Assembly (NCBI GenBank): GCA_019752375.1
Contig: JAIEMG010000058.1
Span: 1-32,371 of the forward strand
Length of the DNA: 32,371 nt
Source of the DNA: Gemmataceae bacterium
GTDB lineage: Bacteria > Planctomycetota > Planctomycetia > Gemmatales > Gemmataceae
Direction of reading: 5' to 3'
A model generated the notes under the pieces. That model made no database searches. It saw only the letters and a list, made by a program, of their open reading frames with translations, and had not been told where the DNA came from. Position 1 is the first letter of the stretch; every line of letters starts with the position of its first letter. Of the stretch, positions 9,024 to 15,741 are shown one piece after another. The translations under genes and the position numbers were made by a program.

Positions 9024-9272
9024 TCAGGCGGAACCGCGTGTGATGGAAAGCCGAAACTGAAACGGCGACTGGGCCCACCCAGGATCAGCACGTTCCTCGA
9101 TCAGGCCCATCTCGCCGAACACATCGCCTGCTCCGAGCAGCGTCACGCGCTGTGGGTGTTCCGGGGAGCCGCCAAGGATCTCGACGGAACCGGATTCGAT
9201 CAGATACGCACGGTCGCTGGGGTCGCCTGGCGAGTAAATGACCTCGCCGGAGCGAAACAGACGCTGGGTCAT
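9024..9272 (-). CDS. Short cyclic-nucleotide-binding (Crp-like) domain protein, probably truncated
   Basis: 82 aa from ATG 9272. Residues 1-60 are the first half of a cNMP-binding domain: LFRSGEVIYSPGDPSDRAYL, IESGSVEIL, then the phosphate-binding-cassette start GDVFGEMGLIEER. A complete domain is about 120 aa and would continue with an Arg-containing cassette end (RSATVRA) and helices B/C. Here the sequence switches after EER to 21 residues without family resemblance and stops 24 bp from the hairpin at 8935-9000. I read it as a gene cut off by rearrangement or element insertion. It may still be translated but should not bind a nucleotide. Confidence 0.6.
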   Translation of the reverse strand: MTQRLFRSGEVIYSPGDPSDRAYLIESGSVEILGGSPEHPQRVTLLGAGDVFGEMGLIEERADPGWAQSPFQFRLSITRGSA

Positions 9273-9462
9273 CGTTGGCCCGTCTTTTGACTACCGCACC
9301 ATTCGGCACAATCCCTTCATGTTCGCTCAAGCCGCGTGCCGATGATACAGGCTGCACCGTCATTTTCGACCGAGATACGCGCATTTCGCGCATTCACGAA
9401 TACCGTTCTTGGATTTCGGCAACGCTCGACCTTTCATTCGTTGTCGCGCCAGAGAAACACGC

Positions 9463-10848
9463 ATGCGCCCTGGACTTTGCGGTTGGATCGTCTGCCTGCT
9501 GGCAAGCACCGCGCTTGCCCAGACTCCGCCCGTGCCGCCGATGCCGCTGGCTTCCGCGCCCGTCCCGGCGCCGCAGCCGGTTCTTGCTGGACCGGCCGGG
9601 ATGATGCCGCCATCGATTCCAGACGCGGGCAGTCCAGGGATCCTGCGTTCGTCGCTGCCGACGCAAGAGGCATCGGCCGATCCGTTCCTGATCTGGGCGA
9701 ACTGCAATTTCCTCCTCTGGCAATTCAAGCAAGCCCCTGCGCCGCCGCCTCTGGTCACGACCGGCCCTGTCGGCGCGGCCTCGCCCGCCGTGCTGGGCCA
9801 GCCAGGAACGCAAATCCTCTATGGCGATTCGACCATCGACTACGGTCATTTCTCCGGTGGCCGGTGGGACCTTGGCGCCTGGTGTACGCTGTGCCAGAGC
9901 ATCGGCTTTGAACTGAGCGGACTGGCGCTGGAAAAGCGTTCGAGGACTTACTTTGAAATGTCCGATGCGGCCGGCAGCCCGATCCTTGCCCGGCCCTTTA
10001 TTAATGCGCAACAGGACGCGGAAACGGCGGTCTATGCCGCGTTCCCCGATCGCTTTGGCGGCGTCGTGAACGTATCGTCGTCGAGCCGCTTGTGGGGCCT
10101 GGAACTGACGGCATTGAGCAACCAAGTCCTGAAGACGGTGGAAAGCCAGCGGCGCTCGAGCCCCTGGGGAGACTTCCGGCTCGATGTCCTGGGCGGCTTC
10201 CGCTATCTCGACCTGAACGAGAGCCTGAACGTCTTTCAGGGCTCCATCGTCCTGCCGGACGGCGTGGCAAACTTCGCCGGACAAACCGTGGGACCAAGCA
10301 ACTTGATCGCGATTCAGGACAGCTTCGGCACCCACAACTACTTTCTTGGCGCGCAGGTCGGTACGCGCATGGAGTTCACGCGCGATCGCCTGATCCTGCG
10401 CATGCTGGCGAAGGTCGCGGTCGGTTCGACGCACCAATCCATGCGGATCAACGGCAATTCGACCCTCGCTCCCGTCGGCATCAGCACGGCGAACCCCGGC
10501 ATGGTGGTCATCGCCGGTCCTCCAGCGACCGTGCCGGGCGGCCTGCTGGCGACCGCCACCAACATTGGTCATTACGAGCGCAACCGAGTTAGCGTGGTTC
10601 CGGAAGTCAGCGCCCAGATTGGCTACCAACTCGATCCGTCGCTGCGCGTCTTCGTCGGTTACACATTCCTCTACTGGAGCGATGTGATCCGACCCGGCAA
10701 CCAGGTCGACCGCACCGTCAATCTCACCCAGGTGCCAATCCATCCTTCCTACGGCCCCCTCGTCGGCCCCATCCGTCCCACAGCGCCCTTCCAGAGCGGT
10801 GATTTCTGGGCGCAGGGCATCAACTTCGGATTTGAGCTCCGGTATTGA
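9463..10848 (+). CDS. BBP7 family outer-membrane beta-barrel protein
   Basis: 461 aa from ATG 9463, chosen because a signal peptide starts there (GLCGWIVCLLASTALAQ, cleavage after LAQ). A Pro/Ala-rich stretch follows, then about 370 residues of alternating beta-strand character ending in the barrel-like C-terminus WAQGINFGFELRY, with a final aromatic residue. Segments such as FLIWANCNFLLWQFKQ, LWGLELTALSNQVL, FRLDVLGGFRYLDLNE and NYFLGAQVGTRMEF match the planctomycete BBP7 family (putative beta-barrel porin 7). The family is found mostly in Planctomycetota and its role is not known; an outer-membrane porin or structural role is the usual guess. Only a poor Shine-Dalgarno (AGAGA) precedes the start. 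Confidence 0.85.
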   Translation: MRPGLCGWIVCLLASTALAQTPPVPPMPLASAPVPAPQPVLAGPAGMMPPSIPDAGSPGILRSSLPTQEASADPFLIWANCNFLLWQFKQAPAPPPLVTTGPVGAASPAVLGQPGTQILYGDSTIDYGHFSGGRWDLGAWCTLCQSIGFELSGLALEKRSRTYFEMSDAAGSPILARPFINAQQDAETAVYAAFPDRFGGVVNVSSSSRLWGLELTALSNQVLKTVESQRRSSPWGDFRLDVLGGFRYLDLNESLNVFQGSIVLPDGVANFAGQTVGPSNLIAIQDSFGTHNYFLGAQVGTRMEFTRDRLILRMLAKVAVGSTHQSMRINGNSTLAPVGISTANPGMVVIAGPPATVPGGLLATATNIGHYERNRVSVVPEVSAQIGYQLDPSLRVFVGYTFLYWSDVIRPGNQVDRTVNLTQVPIHPSYGPLVGPIRPTAPFQSGDFWAQGINFGFELRY

Positions 10849-10936
10849 TGGCATGCCGAAAACACATGACGGCATCCCGGCGGTCGCCACCCGGCGCGCA
10901 AAGCTGCCGAGTTCGTTCCTGCTCAGCCGTACCGAC

Positions 10937-11032
10937 CACCGTTTCGGCCGTCTGGTGACGGTGCGGGGCGGCCGTTTGGCCCGTATGTTGACGGTCGCAG
11001 GCCACCGTTGTCACCGTCCGTTGACGGTGCGG
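10937..11032. repeat. Three degenerate 33-bp tandem repeats
   Basis: The motif TGACGGT recurs at 10956, 10989 and 11022, exactly 33 bp apart, within units starting near 10937, 10967 and 11000. On the minus strand the repeat reads without stops as an 11-residue pattern of NG...PSTDG type (for example NGTAPSTDGD, NGRPAPSPDGR). It may be a leftover of a coding repeat, but no start, ribosome site or neighbouring domain supports a gene. The rest of 10849-11107 shows nothing else. Confidence 0.6.
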
Positions 11033-11107
11033 TGCCGTTCTTGGACCATGCCGCCGGGCCCATGCCGCGCGGTGCCTCGGGCAGTCGCCGCAACAAACGA
11101 CCCGCGT

Positions 11108-11165
11108 GGGCCGGACATTTCTGTCCGGCCCAGGCCAGGCCGCGCACGGACAGGAATGTCCGTGC
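11108..11165. repeat. Paired palindromes, relative of the 8935 hairpin
   Basis: A 24-bp palindrome at 11108-11131 (gggccggacattt...) and another at 11144-11165 (gcacggacagg...), also partly complementary to each other. The core ggacatttctgtcc is shared with the element at 8935-9000. Confidence 0.7.
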
Positions 11166-11367
11166 CACCGGAAGTGACCGGCTCGCGGGTGTTTTGACTC
11201 CGGCGCTCTGCCTCAGTTTGTCCACGGTGCGAAACTGCGGTACGGTGAGGCAAGACCAAGTTGGAGAGAATTGTGGCGCATTGCAGAAAGCGCTTGGATG
11301 GCCATGTTTGCGCCCCGCCCCGACACCTTCTGTGCGAAAGCGGGCCAGGCGTGTAGCTTGTAGCTTG

Positions 11368-11479
11368 TAGGGTGCGTCAAGCGTACTCGCGCGGACGCAC
11401 CGGAATGCAGACGCGTCGGAATGCCGTCCAGCAAGGGTAGGTTGTGGTGCCGCCGCGCGAGTACGCTTGTGACGCACCC
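11368..11479. repeat. Imperfect inverted repeat
   Basis: Arms at about 11368-11401 and 11446-11479, sharing gggtgcgtcaagcgtactcg with the perfect element at 15221-15324. This copy has decayed by substitutions and small indels. It is preceded by a short direct repeat of GTAGCTT (from 11353). Confidence 0.75.
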
Positions 11480-11488
11480 CACCACGGG

Positions 11489-11619
11489 CTTAGGAGCCGC
11501 GCAAGAATCACTTGTGCAATTCCTGTAGGACGGATTTCCAATCCGTCCGGGTTTCTCTGGACGGATTGGAAATCCGTCCTACGTGCAATTGTTCAACTTA
11601 TTGTTACGCGGCTCCTTAG
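11489..11619. repeat. MITE-like element with 13-bp ends, copy 1
   Basis: Ends cttaggagccgcg (11489-11501) and cgcggctccttag (11607-11619), 12 of 13 bases inverted. Inside is a strong hairpin of ggacggatttccaatccgtc type near 11528-11580. Its last three bases, TAG, are in frame with and directly adjoin the remaining part of the Rpn-like pseudogene. Copy 2 is at 15611-15741. Confidence 0.85.
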
Positions 11620-11964
11620 CGCGCCAACAAATGCTCCCTGTGGTCGGCGGTTTACCTTCTGATGGGCATGCGCTACGACGCGGCCCTGATCCAATCGTTG
11701 TTGCAAGGGGTCGAGAACATGCGCGAATCCACCACCTACCAGGCCATCCTCGAAGAAGGCAAAGCCGAGGGCAAGGCCGAGGGCAAAGCGGAGGAAGCCC
11801 GCAGGATCTTGCTCTTGCTGGGGCGAACCCGCTTCGGCGAACCGACCGCCGCGGCCTTCGCCGTCCTGGACGCCATGACCGACGTGCAGAAACTCGAAGA
11901 ACTGACCGTACGGTTGTTGCAGGCGACCAGCTGGCAGGAACTGCTCGGCATCGAAGCGCCCTGA
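11620..11964 (+). pseudogene. C-terminal remnant of an Rpn-family (PD-(D/E)XK) nuclease/transposase-like protein
   Basis: The open frame from 11620 gives RANKCSLWSAVYLLMGMRYD and then a region ending in a Lys-Glu-Ala-Glu-Gly repeat (EEGKAEGKAEGKAEEA) and a helical tail (LGRTRFGEPTAAAFAVLDA). This is the typical C-terminal 110 residues of Rpn-family recombination-promoting nucleases, which are about 300 aa with the catalytic PD-(D/E)XK domain at the N-terminus. That domain is missing; the coding match begins exactly where the hairpin element at 11489-11619 ends. An internal ATG at 11662 could give a 100-aa peptide, but there is no good Shine-Dalgarno. I call it a truncated, catalytically dead remnant. 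Confidence 0.75.
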
Positions 11965-12199
11965 ACGCTCGCCGAGTGTCAATCTTTGCACTGAAGGTGC
12001 GGGGCAGGAAAAACCCAGGGCTCGCTGTCCTGTCGCCTGGGCCCTTTCGCTCCTCGCAATGCCGAAACGACTCCTGACCACCGCGGATGTCCCCGTTTGT
12101 GTCTCATGCTGGCCAGCAACCTGCTCGACCCGCAGCCGGGCCTCGCCTTGTCTACGTCTGCACGATCCCTTCGGCCAGCAGGCGGTCTTCGAGCCGGGC

Positions 12200-12400
12200 G
12201 AAGAGCTGGGCGACGATGAAGCCGAGACGCTCGATATCCCGATCCACGCCTTTGACCTCGTCGCCGACGATTGCCATCGGGGTTACACGTCTGCCGAGCC
12301 GTCCGTCTGGCGGAACACGCTGGACCACTTCGATGCCATCAAGGTGGGGCTGACCGCCACGCCAGCGGTGCCGAATGTTGTTCACCTACTTCGCAGGCGC
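12200..12400 (+). pseudogene. Fragment of a type I restriction HsdR / DEAD-box helicase gene
   Basis: In the plus frame that includes 12239-12367 the translation reads IPIHAFDLVADDCHRGYTSA and, further on, WRNTLDHFDAIKVGLTATPA. This is the motif II to motif III region of HsdR-type superfamily 2 helicases (normally DECHRG...GLTATPA). The DECH box has become DDCH, with one hydrophobic residue missing before it. Only some 45 residues match a subunit that is normally around 800-1000 aa, and the frame drifts after TATPA. No HsdM or HsdS is nearby. The preceding 235 bp (11965-12200) hold nothing I recognise. Confidence 0.6.
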
Positions 12401-12484
12401 CGTGCAAGATGCTCAGACATCCGGTGGGCGAAACGGTCCTTCAGTTCTGGAAGCAGACCGTGGTTCTCTACTCGCCTTCTTCGC

Positions 12485-12513
12485 TTGACATTTTCCTAGT
12501 GTTTATTTATACA
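12485..12513 (+). promoter_or_regulatory. Sigma-70-type promoter upstream of the DUF1579 gene
   Basis: TTGACA at 12485-12490 and TATACA at 12508-12513 with a 17-bp spacer, inside an AT-rich patch that stands out in this GC-rich window. The start codon at 12582 lies about 65 nt after the expected transcription start. Confidence 0.6.
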
Positions 12514-12581
12514 CCATCCCCGTCGAGCGCACCGGCTGCGGCGCGCTCCGGAGTTGCTTGTGTCTCAAAGGAGGGGTCGTC

Positions 12582-12884
12582 ATGAAGGCACGGTGGTACG
12601 GGATCGTGTTCCTGGTCGCGCTCATCGGCGGGTTTGGGTCCTCAGCGTCGTCGGCCGAGTTCGAGATTCCCAAGCCCGGCGCGGAACACGCGATCCTGAA
12701 GGCCATGGAAGGCACCTGGGACGCGACGGTGAAAATGAACTTCCCGGGCGCCGCGGGCAAGGAGTCGAAATCCACCGCTACCTGGAAGATGGAGTGCAAC
12801 GGCCTGTGGCTGGTCGGCAACTTCGTCGGCGAGTTCGGCGGCGCCCCGTTCCAGGGCAAGTCGTTCGATAGTTACGATGCGTAA
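12582..12884 (+). CDS. DUF1579 family secreted protein, truncated by an inverted repeat
   Basis: 100 aa from ATG 12582, with a near-perfect Shine-Dalgarno AAAGGAGG at 12567-12574 and a consensus-like promoter upstream. An N-terminal signal segment (WYGIVFLVALIGGF, then SSASSAEF) precedes the DUF1579 start: AEHAILKAMEGTWDATVKM, SKSTATWKME, GLWLVGNFVGEFGGAPFQG. Family members are about 170-200 aa and continue with a GYD..KKKY..TWVDS region. Here the frame ends at SYDA, and the stop codon TAA (12882-12884) is part of the left arm of a hairpin element (12879-12947). The 3' half is not found after the element. Expression signals are intact, but the product is half a domain and is probably non-functional. 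Confidence 0.75.
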   Translation: MKARWYGIVFLVALIGGFGSSASSAEFEIPKPGAEHAILKAMEGTWDATVKMNFPGAAGKESKSTATWKMECNGLWLVGNFVGEFGGAPFQGKSFDSYDA

Positions 12885-12947
12885 GCCCGACGTGGACAGC
12901 GTCCAACACCCCGTCGTGGCCTGCGCACAGACACGTCGGGCTTACGC
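12879..12947. repeat. Inverted repeat that ends the DUF1579 gene
   Basis: 16-bp perfect arms gcgtaagcccgacgtg (12879-12894) and its complement (12932-12947). The left arm contains the stop codon of the truncated DUF1579 gene. Confidence 0.8.
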
Positions 12948-13113
12948 CTCGACGCTCGCCAAAGGGACTTCCTGGCCTCGTATCCACATCGGGCCAAGGC
13001 TGACGGCCCACTTGCTCTTGCTCCAATCCCCAAAGCAGTTACCCTATCAAGGAGAATTGACGATCCCGGTGACGGCATCCCCCTCTTTTCTCTTGCGAGG
13101 AATGGGAGCCCGC

Positions 13114-13848
13114 ATGGAAGACTTCTCTAGCCTGTTCGACAAGCTGACCCTGGTGGGCCGCAACCTCTTCAATAGCGCGGAATTGATGGCGGTCCTCCAG
13201 CGTCCCGATTTTACCATCGCTGCCTATGTTGCGCTGACGCTCATCGTCTTCACCGAAACCGGCCTGCTCATCGGCTTCTTCCTGCCGGGCGATTCGCTGC
13301 TCGTGACGGCGGGCCTGGTTTGCTTCATCAGCGGCTGGAACTTGCCGCTCCTGCTTGTCCTGCTGTGCGTGGCGGCGATTGTCGGCGATAGCGTCGGCTA
13401 CAGCATCGGCTACAAGTCCGGTCCGAAGATCTTCAATCGTGAGAAATCCTTACTGTTCAACAAGGACCACCTGCTCAAGGCGCAGGAGTTTTACGAACGC
13501 CACGGCGGCAAAACCATCATCCTGGCTCGCTTCATGCCGATCCTGCGGACATTTGCCCCGGTGGTTGCCGGCGTGGGCCGGATGGAGTACCGCCGCTTCC
13601 TGATGTTCAACATCGTGGGCGGCATCAGCTGGGTCTGCAGCATGGTCCTGCTCGGCTATGCCTTGACGCCCGTGGTGGACCCGATGCTCCGGCCCCTCTT
13701 TGGCGAACATGTTCGCATCCAGGACCACGTCGAGAAGGTCATCCTGATCGTGGTGTTCCTGTCGATCTCACCGGGCATCTACGCCTGGGCAAGGTCGAAG
13801 TTTCGCGGCAGCCCGAAAGTAGAACCGGTGGCGGTCGAAGTGCAGTAG
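13114..13848 (+). CDS. DedA family (SNARE-associated/VTT domain) membrane protein
   Basis: 244 aa from ATG 13114, with GGGAG 5 nt upstream; an ATG at 13102 adds four residues and lies too close to GAGG. The protein matches the DedA family: membrane segment with FTETGLLIGFFLPGDSLLVTAG (conserved E and the F/LPG-D/E-S motif), a GDSVGYSIGYKSG segment, then a FYERHGGKTIILARFMP stretch and RTFAPVVAGVGRM. These include the conserved glycine and R/P residues of the re-entrant loop, and several membrane helices follow. DedA proteins are proposed to act as lipid flippases, including for undecaprenyl phosphate and phosphatidylethanolamine, and support membrane homeostasis. Length is normal. A hairpin element lies between it and kbl. 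Confidence 0.9.
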   Translation: MEDFSSLFDKLTLVGRNLFNSAELMAVLQRPDFTIAAYVALTLIVFTETGLLIGFFLPGDSLLVTAGLVCFISGWNLPLLLVLLCVAAIVGDSVGYSIGYKSGPKIFNREKSLLFNKDHLLKAQEFYERHGGKTIILARFMPILRTFAPVVAGVGRMEYRRFLMFNIVGGISWVCSMVLLGYALTPVVDPMLRPLFGEHVRIQDHVEKVILIVVFLSISPGIYAWARSKFRGSPKVEPVAVEVQ

Positions 13849-13860
13849 AAGCAACGAATC

Positions 13861-13996
13861 ACCACAAAGAACACGGAGCACACAAAGAACGCACAAAGAA
13901 GGAATAAGGGTGGACAGACGCCACACGCGGCTGACAATTGACCCTTGATCCCATCCCTCTTTGTGATTTCTTTGTGTGCTCCGTGTTCTTTGTGGT
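13861..13996. repeat. Inverted repeat overlapping the kbl translation start region
   Basis: 29-bp perfect arms at 13861-13889 and 13968-13996 (accacaaagaacacggagca... and its complement). The right arm ends 8 nt before the kbl start codon, where a ribosome-binding site would be expected. A related, less perfect copy is at 22434-22542. Confidence 0.85.
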
Positions 13997-14004
13997 GGTT
14001 CTTT

Positions 14005-15192
14005 ATGAGCGACACTTCTCTCATCGACGCACTCAAGCCCCAGCTCGACGACCTCCGCGGCAAGGGCCTTTACAAGCGCGAGCGCCAGCTCCAGGGCCCG
14101 CAAGGCTCCGACATCAAGGTCGGCGGCCGGGACGTCATCAACTTCTGCGCCAACAATTACCTCGGCCTCGCCAACCATCCCGCGATCGTCGAGGCGGGCC
14201 ACGAAGGGCTGCGCCGCTACGGCTACGGCCTGTCGTCGGTGCGGTTCATCTGCGGCACCCTCGACCTGCACCGGCAGCTGGAACAGGCCGTCGCTCGCTT
14301 CCTCGGCAAGGGCAACGCCATCCTCTACACATCCTGCTTCGACGCCAACGGCGGGCTCTTCGAGACCCTGCTGGGCGAGCAGGATGCCATCATCAGCGAC
14401 GAGCTGAACCACGCGAGCATCATCGACGGCGTCCGCCTGTGCAAGGCGCAGCGCTTCCGCTACACGCACGGCGACATGGCCGAGCTGGAGAAGTGCCTGA
14501 AGGACTCGCAGGGCAGCAAGCTGCGCATGATCGCCACCGACGGCGTCTTCTCGATGGACGGCGACATGGCGAAGTTGCCGGACATCTGCGACCTGGCCGA
14601 GAAGCACAACGCCATCGTCATGGTGGACGACAGCCATGCCACGGGCTTCCTGGGCGCCGGCGGCCGCGGCACGCCGGAGCACCTCGGGGTGCTCGATCGC
14701 GTGGACATCATCACCAGCACGCTGGGCAAGGCCCTGGGCGGTGCTGCCGGCGGCTTCACCTGCGCGAAAACGGAGGTCGTCGAGTACCTCCGGCAACGCT
14801 CGCGGCCCTATCTCTTCAGCAATGCACTGCCGCCGATGATCACGATGGCAGCGCTCAAGGCACTGGAGCTGATCGCCGACAGCGGCGAGCTGCGCAAGCG
14901 GCTGCACGACAACGCGGCCTGGTTGCGCAGCGGTCTGGAGAACGCGGGTTTCAAGCTGAAGCCCGGCAAGCACCCGATCCTGCCGGTGATGCTCGGCGAT
15001 GCAGCGCTGGCGACGAAGATGGCCGACAAGTTGCTGGAGAAGGGTATCTACGTGATCGGCTTCAGCTTCCCCGTGGTGCCAGTGGGACAGGCACGGATCC
15101 GCATCCAGGTGTCGGCCGCGCACACGCCGGAGCAATTGAACCAAGCCGCGCAGGCGTTTGTTGAGGTGGGCAAGGAGTTGAAGGTGATTTGA
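14005..15192 (+). CDS. kbl: Glycine C-acetyltransferase (2-amino-3-ketobutyrate CoA ligase)
   Basis: 395 aa from ATG 14005, the usual length. It is a PLP-dependent alpha-oxoamine synthase that cleaves 2-amino-3-ketobutyrate with CoA to glycine and acetyl-CoA, the second step of threonine breakdown. Visible motifs are [51 protein letters not shown] (D208 and H211, cofactor-binding) and [10 protein letters not shown] with the Schiff-base lysine K242. The FICGT and [13 protein letters not shown] signatures favour Kbl over KAS/BioF/HemA relatives. Threonine dehydrogenase (tdh) is not adjacent. No Shine-Dalgarno is visible: the 30 nt before the ATG are the right arm of a hairpin element (13968-13996), which may affect translation. 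Confidence 0.9.
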   Translation: MSDTSLIDALKPQLDDLRGKGLYKRERQLQGPQGSDIKVGGRDVINFCANNYLGLANHPAIVEAGHEGLRRYGYGLSSVRFICGTLDLHRQLEQAVARFLGKGNAILYTSCFDANGGLFETLLGEQDAIISDELNHASIIDGVRLCKAQRFRYTHGDMAELEKCLKDSQGSKLRMIATDGVFSMDGDMAKLPDICDLAEKHNAIVMVDDSHATGFLGAGGRGTPEHLGVLDRVDIITSTLGKALGGAAGGFTCAKTEVVEYLRQRSRPYLFSNALPPMITMAALKALELIADSGELRKRLHDNAAWLRSGLENAGFKLKPGKHPILPVMLGDAALATKMADKLLEKGIYVIGFSFPVVPVGQARIRIQVSAAHTPEQLNQAAQAFVEVGKELKVI

Positions 15193-15220
15193 TGGAGAGG
15201 CGCTGTGCGGTCCAGGATTG

Positions 15221-15324
15221 TAGGGTGCGTCAAGCGTACTCGCGCGGACGCACCAGCCCTGCGCGGAGCCGTTACGCCTCTGCAAGGGCCGGTGCGTCCG
15301 CGCGAGTACGCTTGACGCACCCTA
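15221..15324. repeat. Perfect 34-bp inverted repeat
   Basis: Arms at 15221-15254 and 15291-15324 are exact inverted copies, beginning tagggtgcgtcaagcgtac. It is the better-preserved member of the pair that includes 11368-11479, and it starts 29 bp after the kbl stop. Confidence 0.9.
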
Positions 15325-15328
15325 AAAC

Positions 15329-15415
15329 ACTCGGGGGAGAGAGGCTGGGAGTGAGGGGGCGAACCTTCCACCCGCTGCATGAAAACCCCTCACCCCCAGC
15401 CCCTCTCCCCCGAGT
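15329..15415. repeat. Imperfect 30-bp inverted repeat
   Basis: Arms at 15329-15358 and 15386-15415 (actcgggggagag... and ...ctcccccgagt), with a few mismatches. It begins 4 bp after the previous element. Confidence 0.75.
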
Positions 15416-15464
15416 ACAGGGGCGAGGGGAGCCGAGCGTGGCATTGGCCGCGCAGTCCTCAGTA

Positions 15465-15590
15465 CCGCCCCGCACAAAAGGGGGTCTGAATTCGTGGGGC
15501 AGGTTTGTAACCTGCCATCCGCGATACCATAAGGCAGGTTGCAAACCTGCCCCACGCTCCACAAATTCAGACCCCTTTTTGTGCCGGGCT
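15465..15590. repeat. Inverted-repeat element flanked by a 10-bp direct repeat
   Basis: Inverted arms at about 15472-15516 and 15533-15583, including an inner hairpin (ggcaggttt...aacctgcc). It is flanked by identical 10-mers gtcctcagta at 15455-15464 and 15591-15600, which look like a target-site duplication. That supports movement by transposition. Confidence 0.75.
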
Positions 15591-15610
15591 GTCCTCAGTA
15601 ACTGGAACCA

Positions 15611-15741
15611 TTAGGATCCGCGCAAGAATAACTTGTGCAATTCCTGTAGGACGGATTTCCAATCCGTCCAGTTTTCCATGGACGGATTGGAAATCCGTCC
15701 TGCGTGCAATTGTTCGACTTAATTGTTACGCGGCTCCTTAG
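15611..15741. repeat. MITE-like element with 13-bp ends, copy 2, overlapping the pepT 3' end
   Basis: Ends ttaggatccgcg (15611-15622) and cgcggctccttag (15729-15741), with an inner ggacggatttccaatccgtc hairpin. Most of it is nearly identical to 11489-11619. Its right end encodes the last residues (about KEPRNN) and the stop codon of pepT on the minus strand. Confidence 0.85.

Noticed and set aside
9394-10890. Minus-strand open frame of 498 codons opposite the BBP7 gene
   Set aside because: The plus-strand protein has a signal peptide and family motifs. The antisense frame is low in recognisable features.
10937-11032. CRISPR-like array
   Set aside because: The 33-bp units are contiguous and degenerate, with no repeat-spacer alternation and no cas genes.
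12152-12385. Minus-strand 77-aa frame over the HsdR fragment
   Set aside because: It reads smoothly but has no recognisable motif, while the plus strand shows the DDCHRG...GLTATPA helicase pattern.
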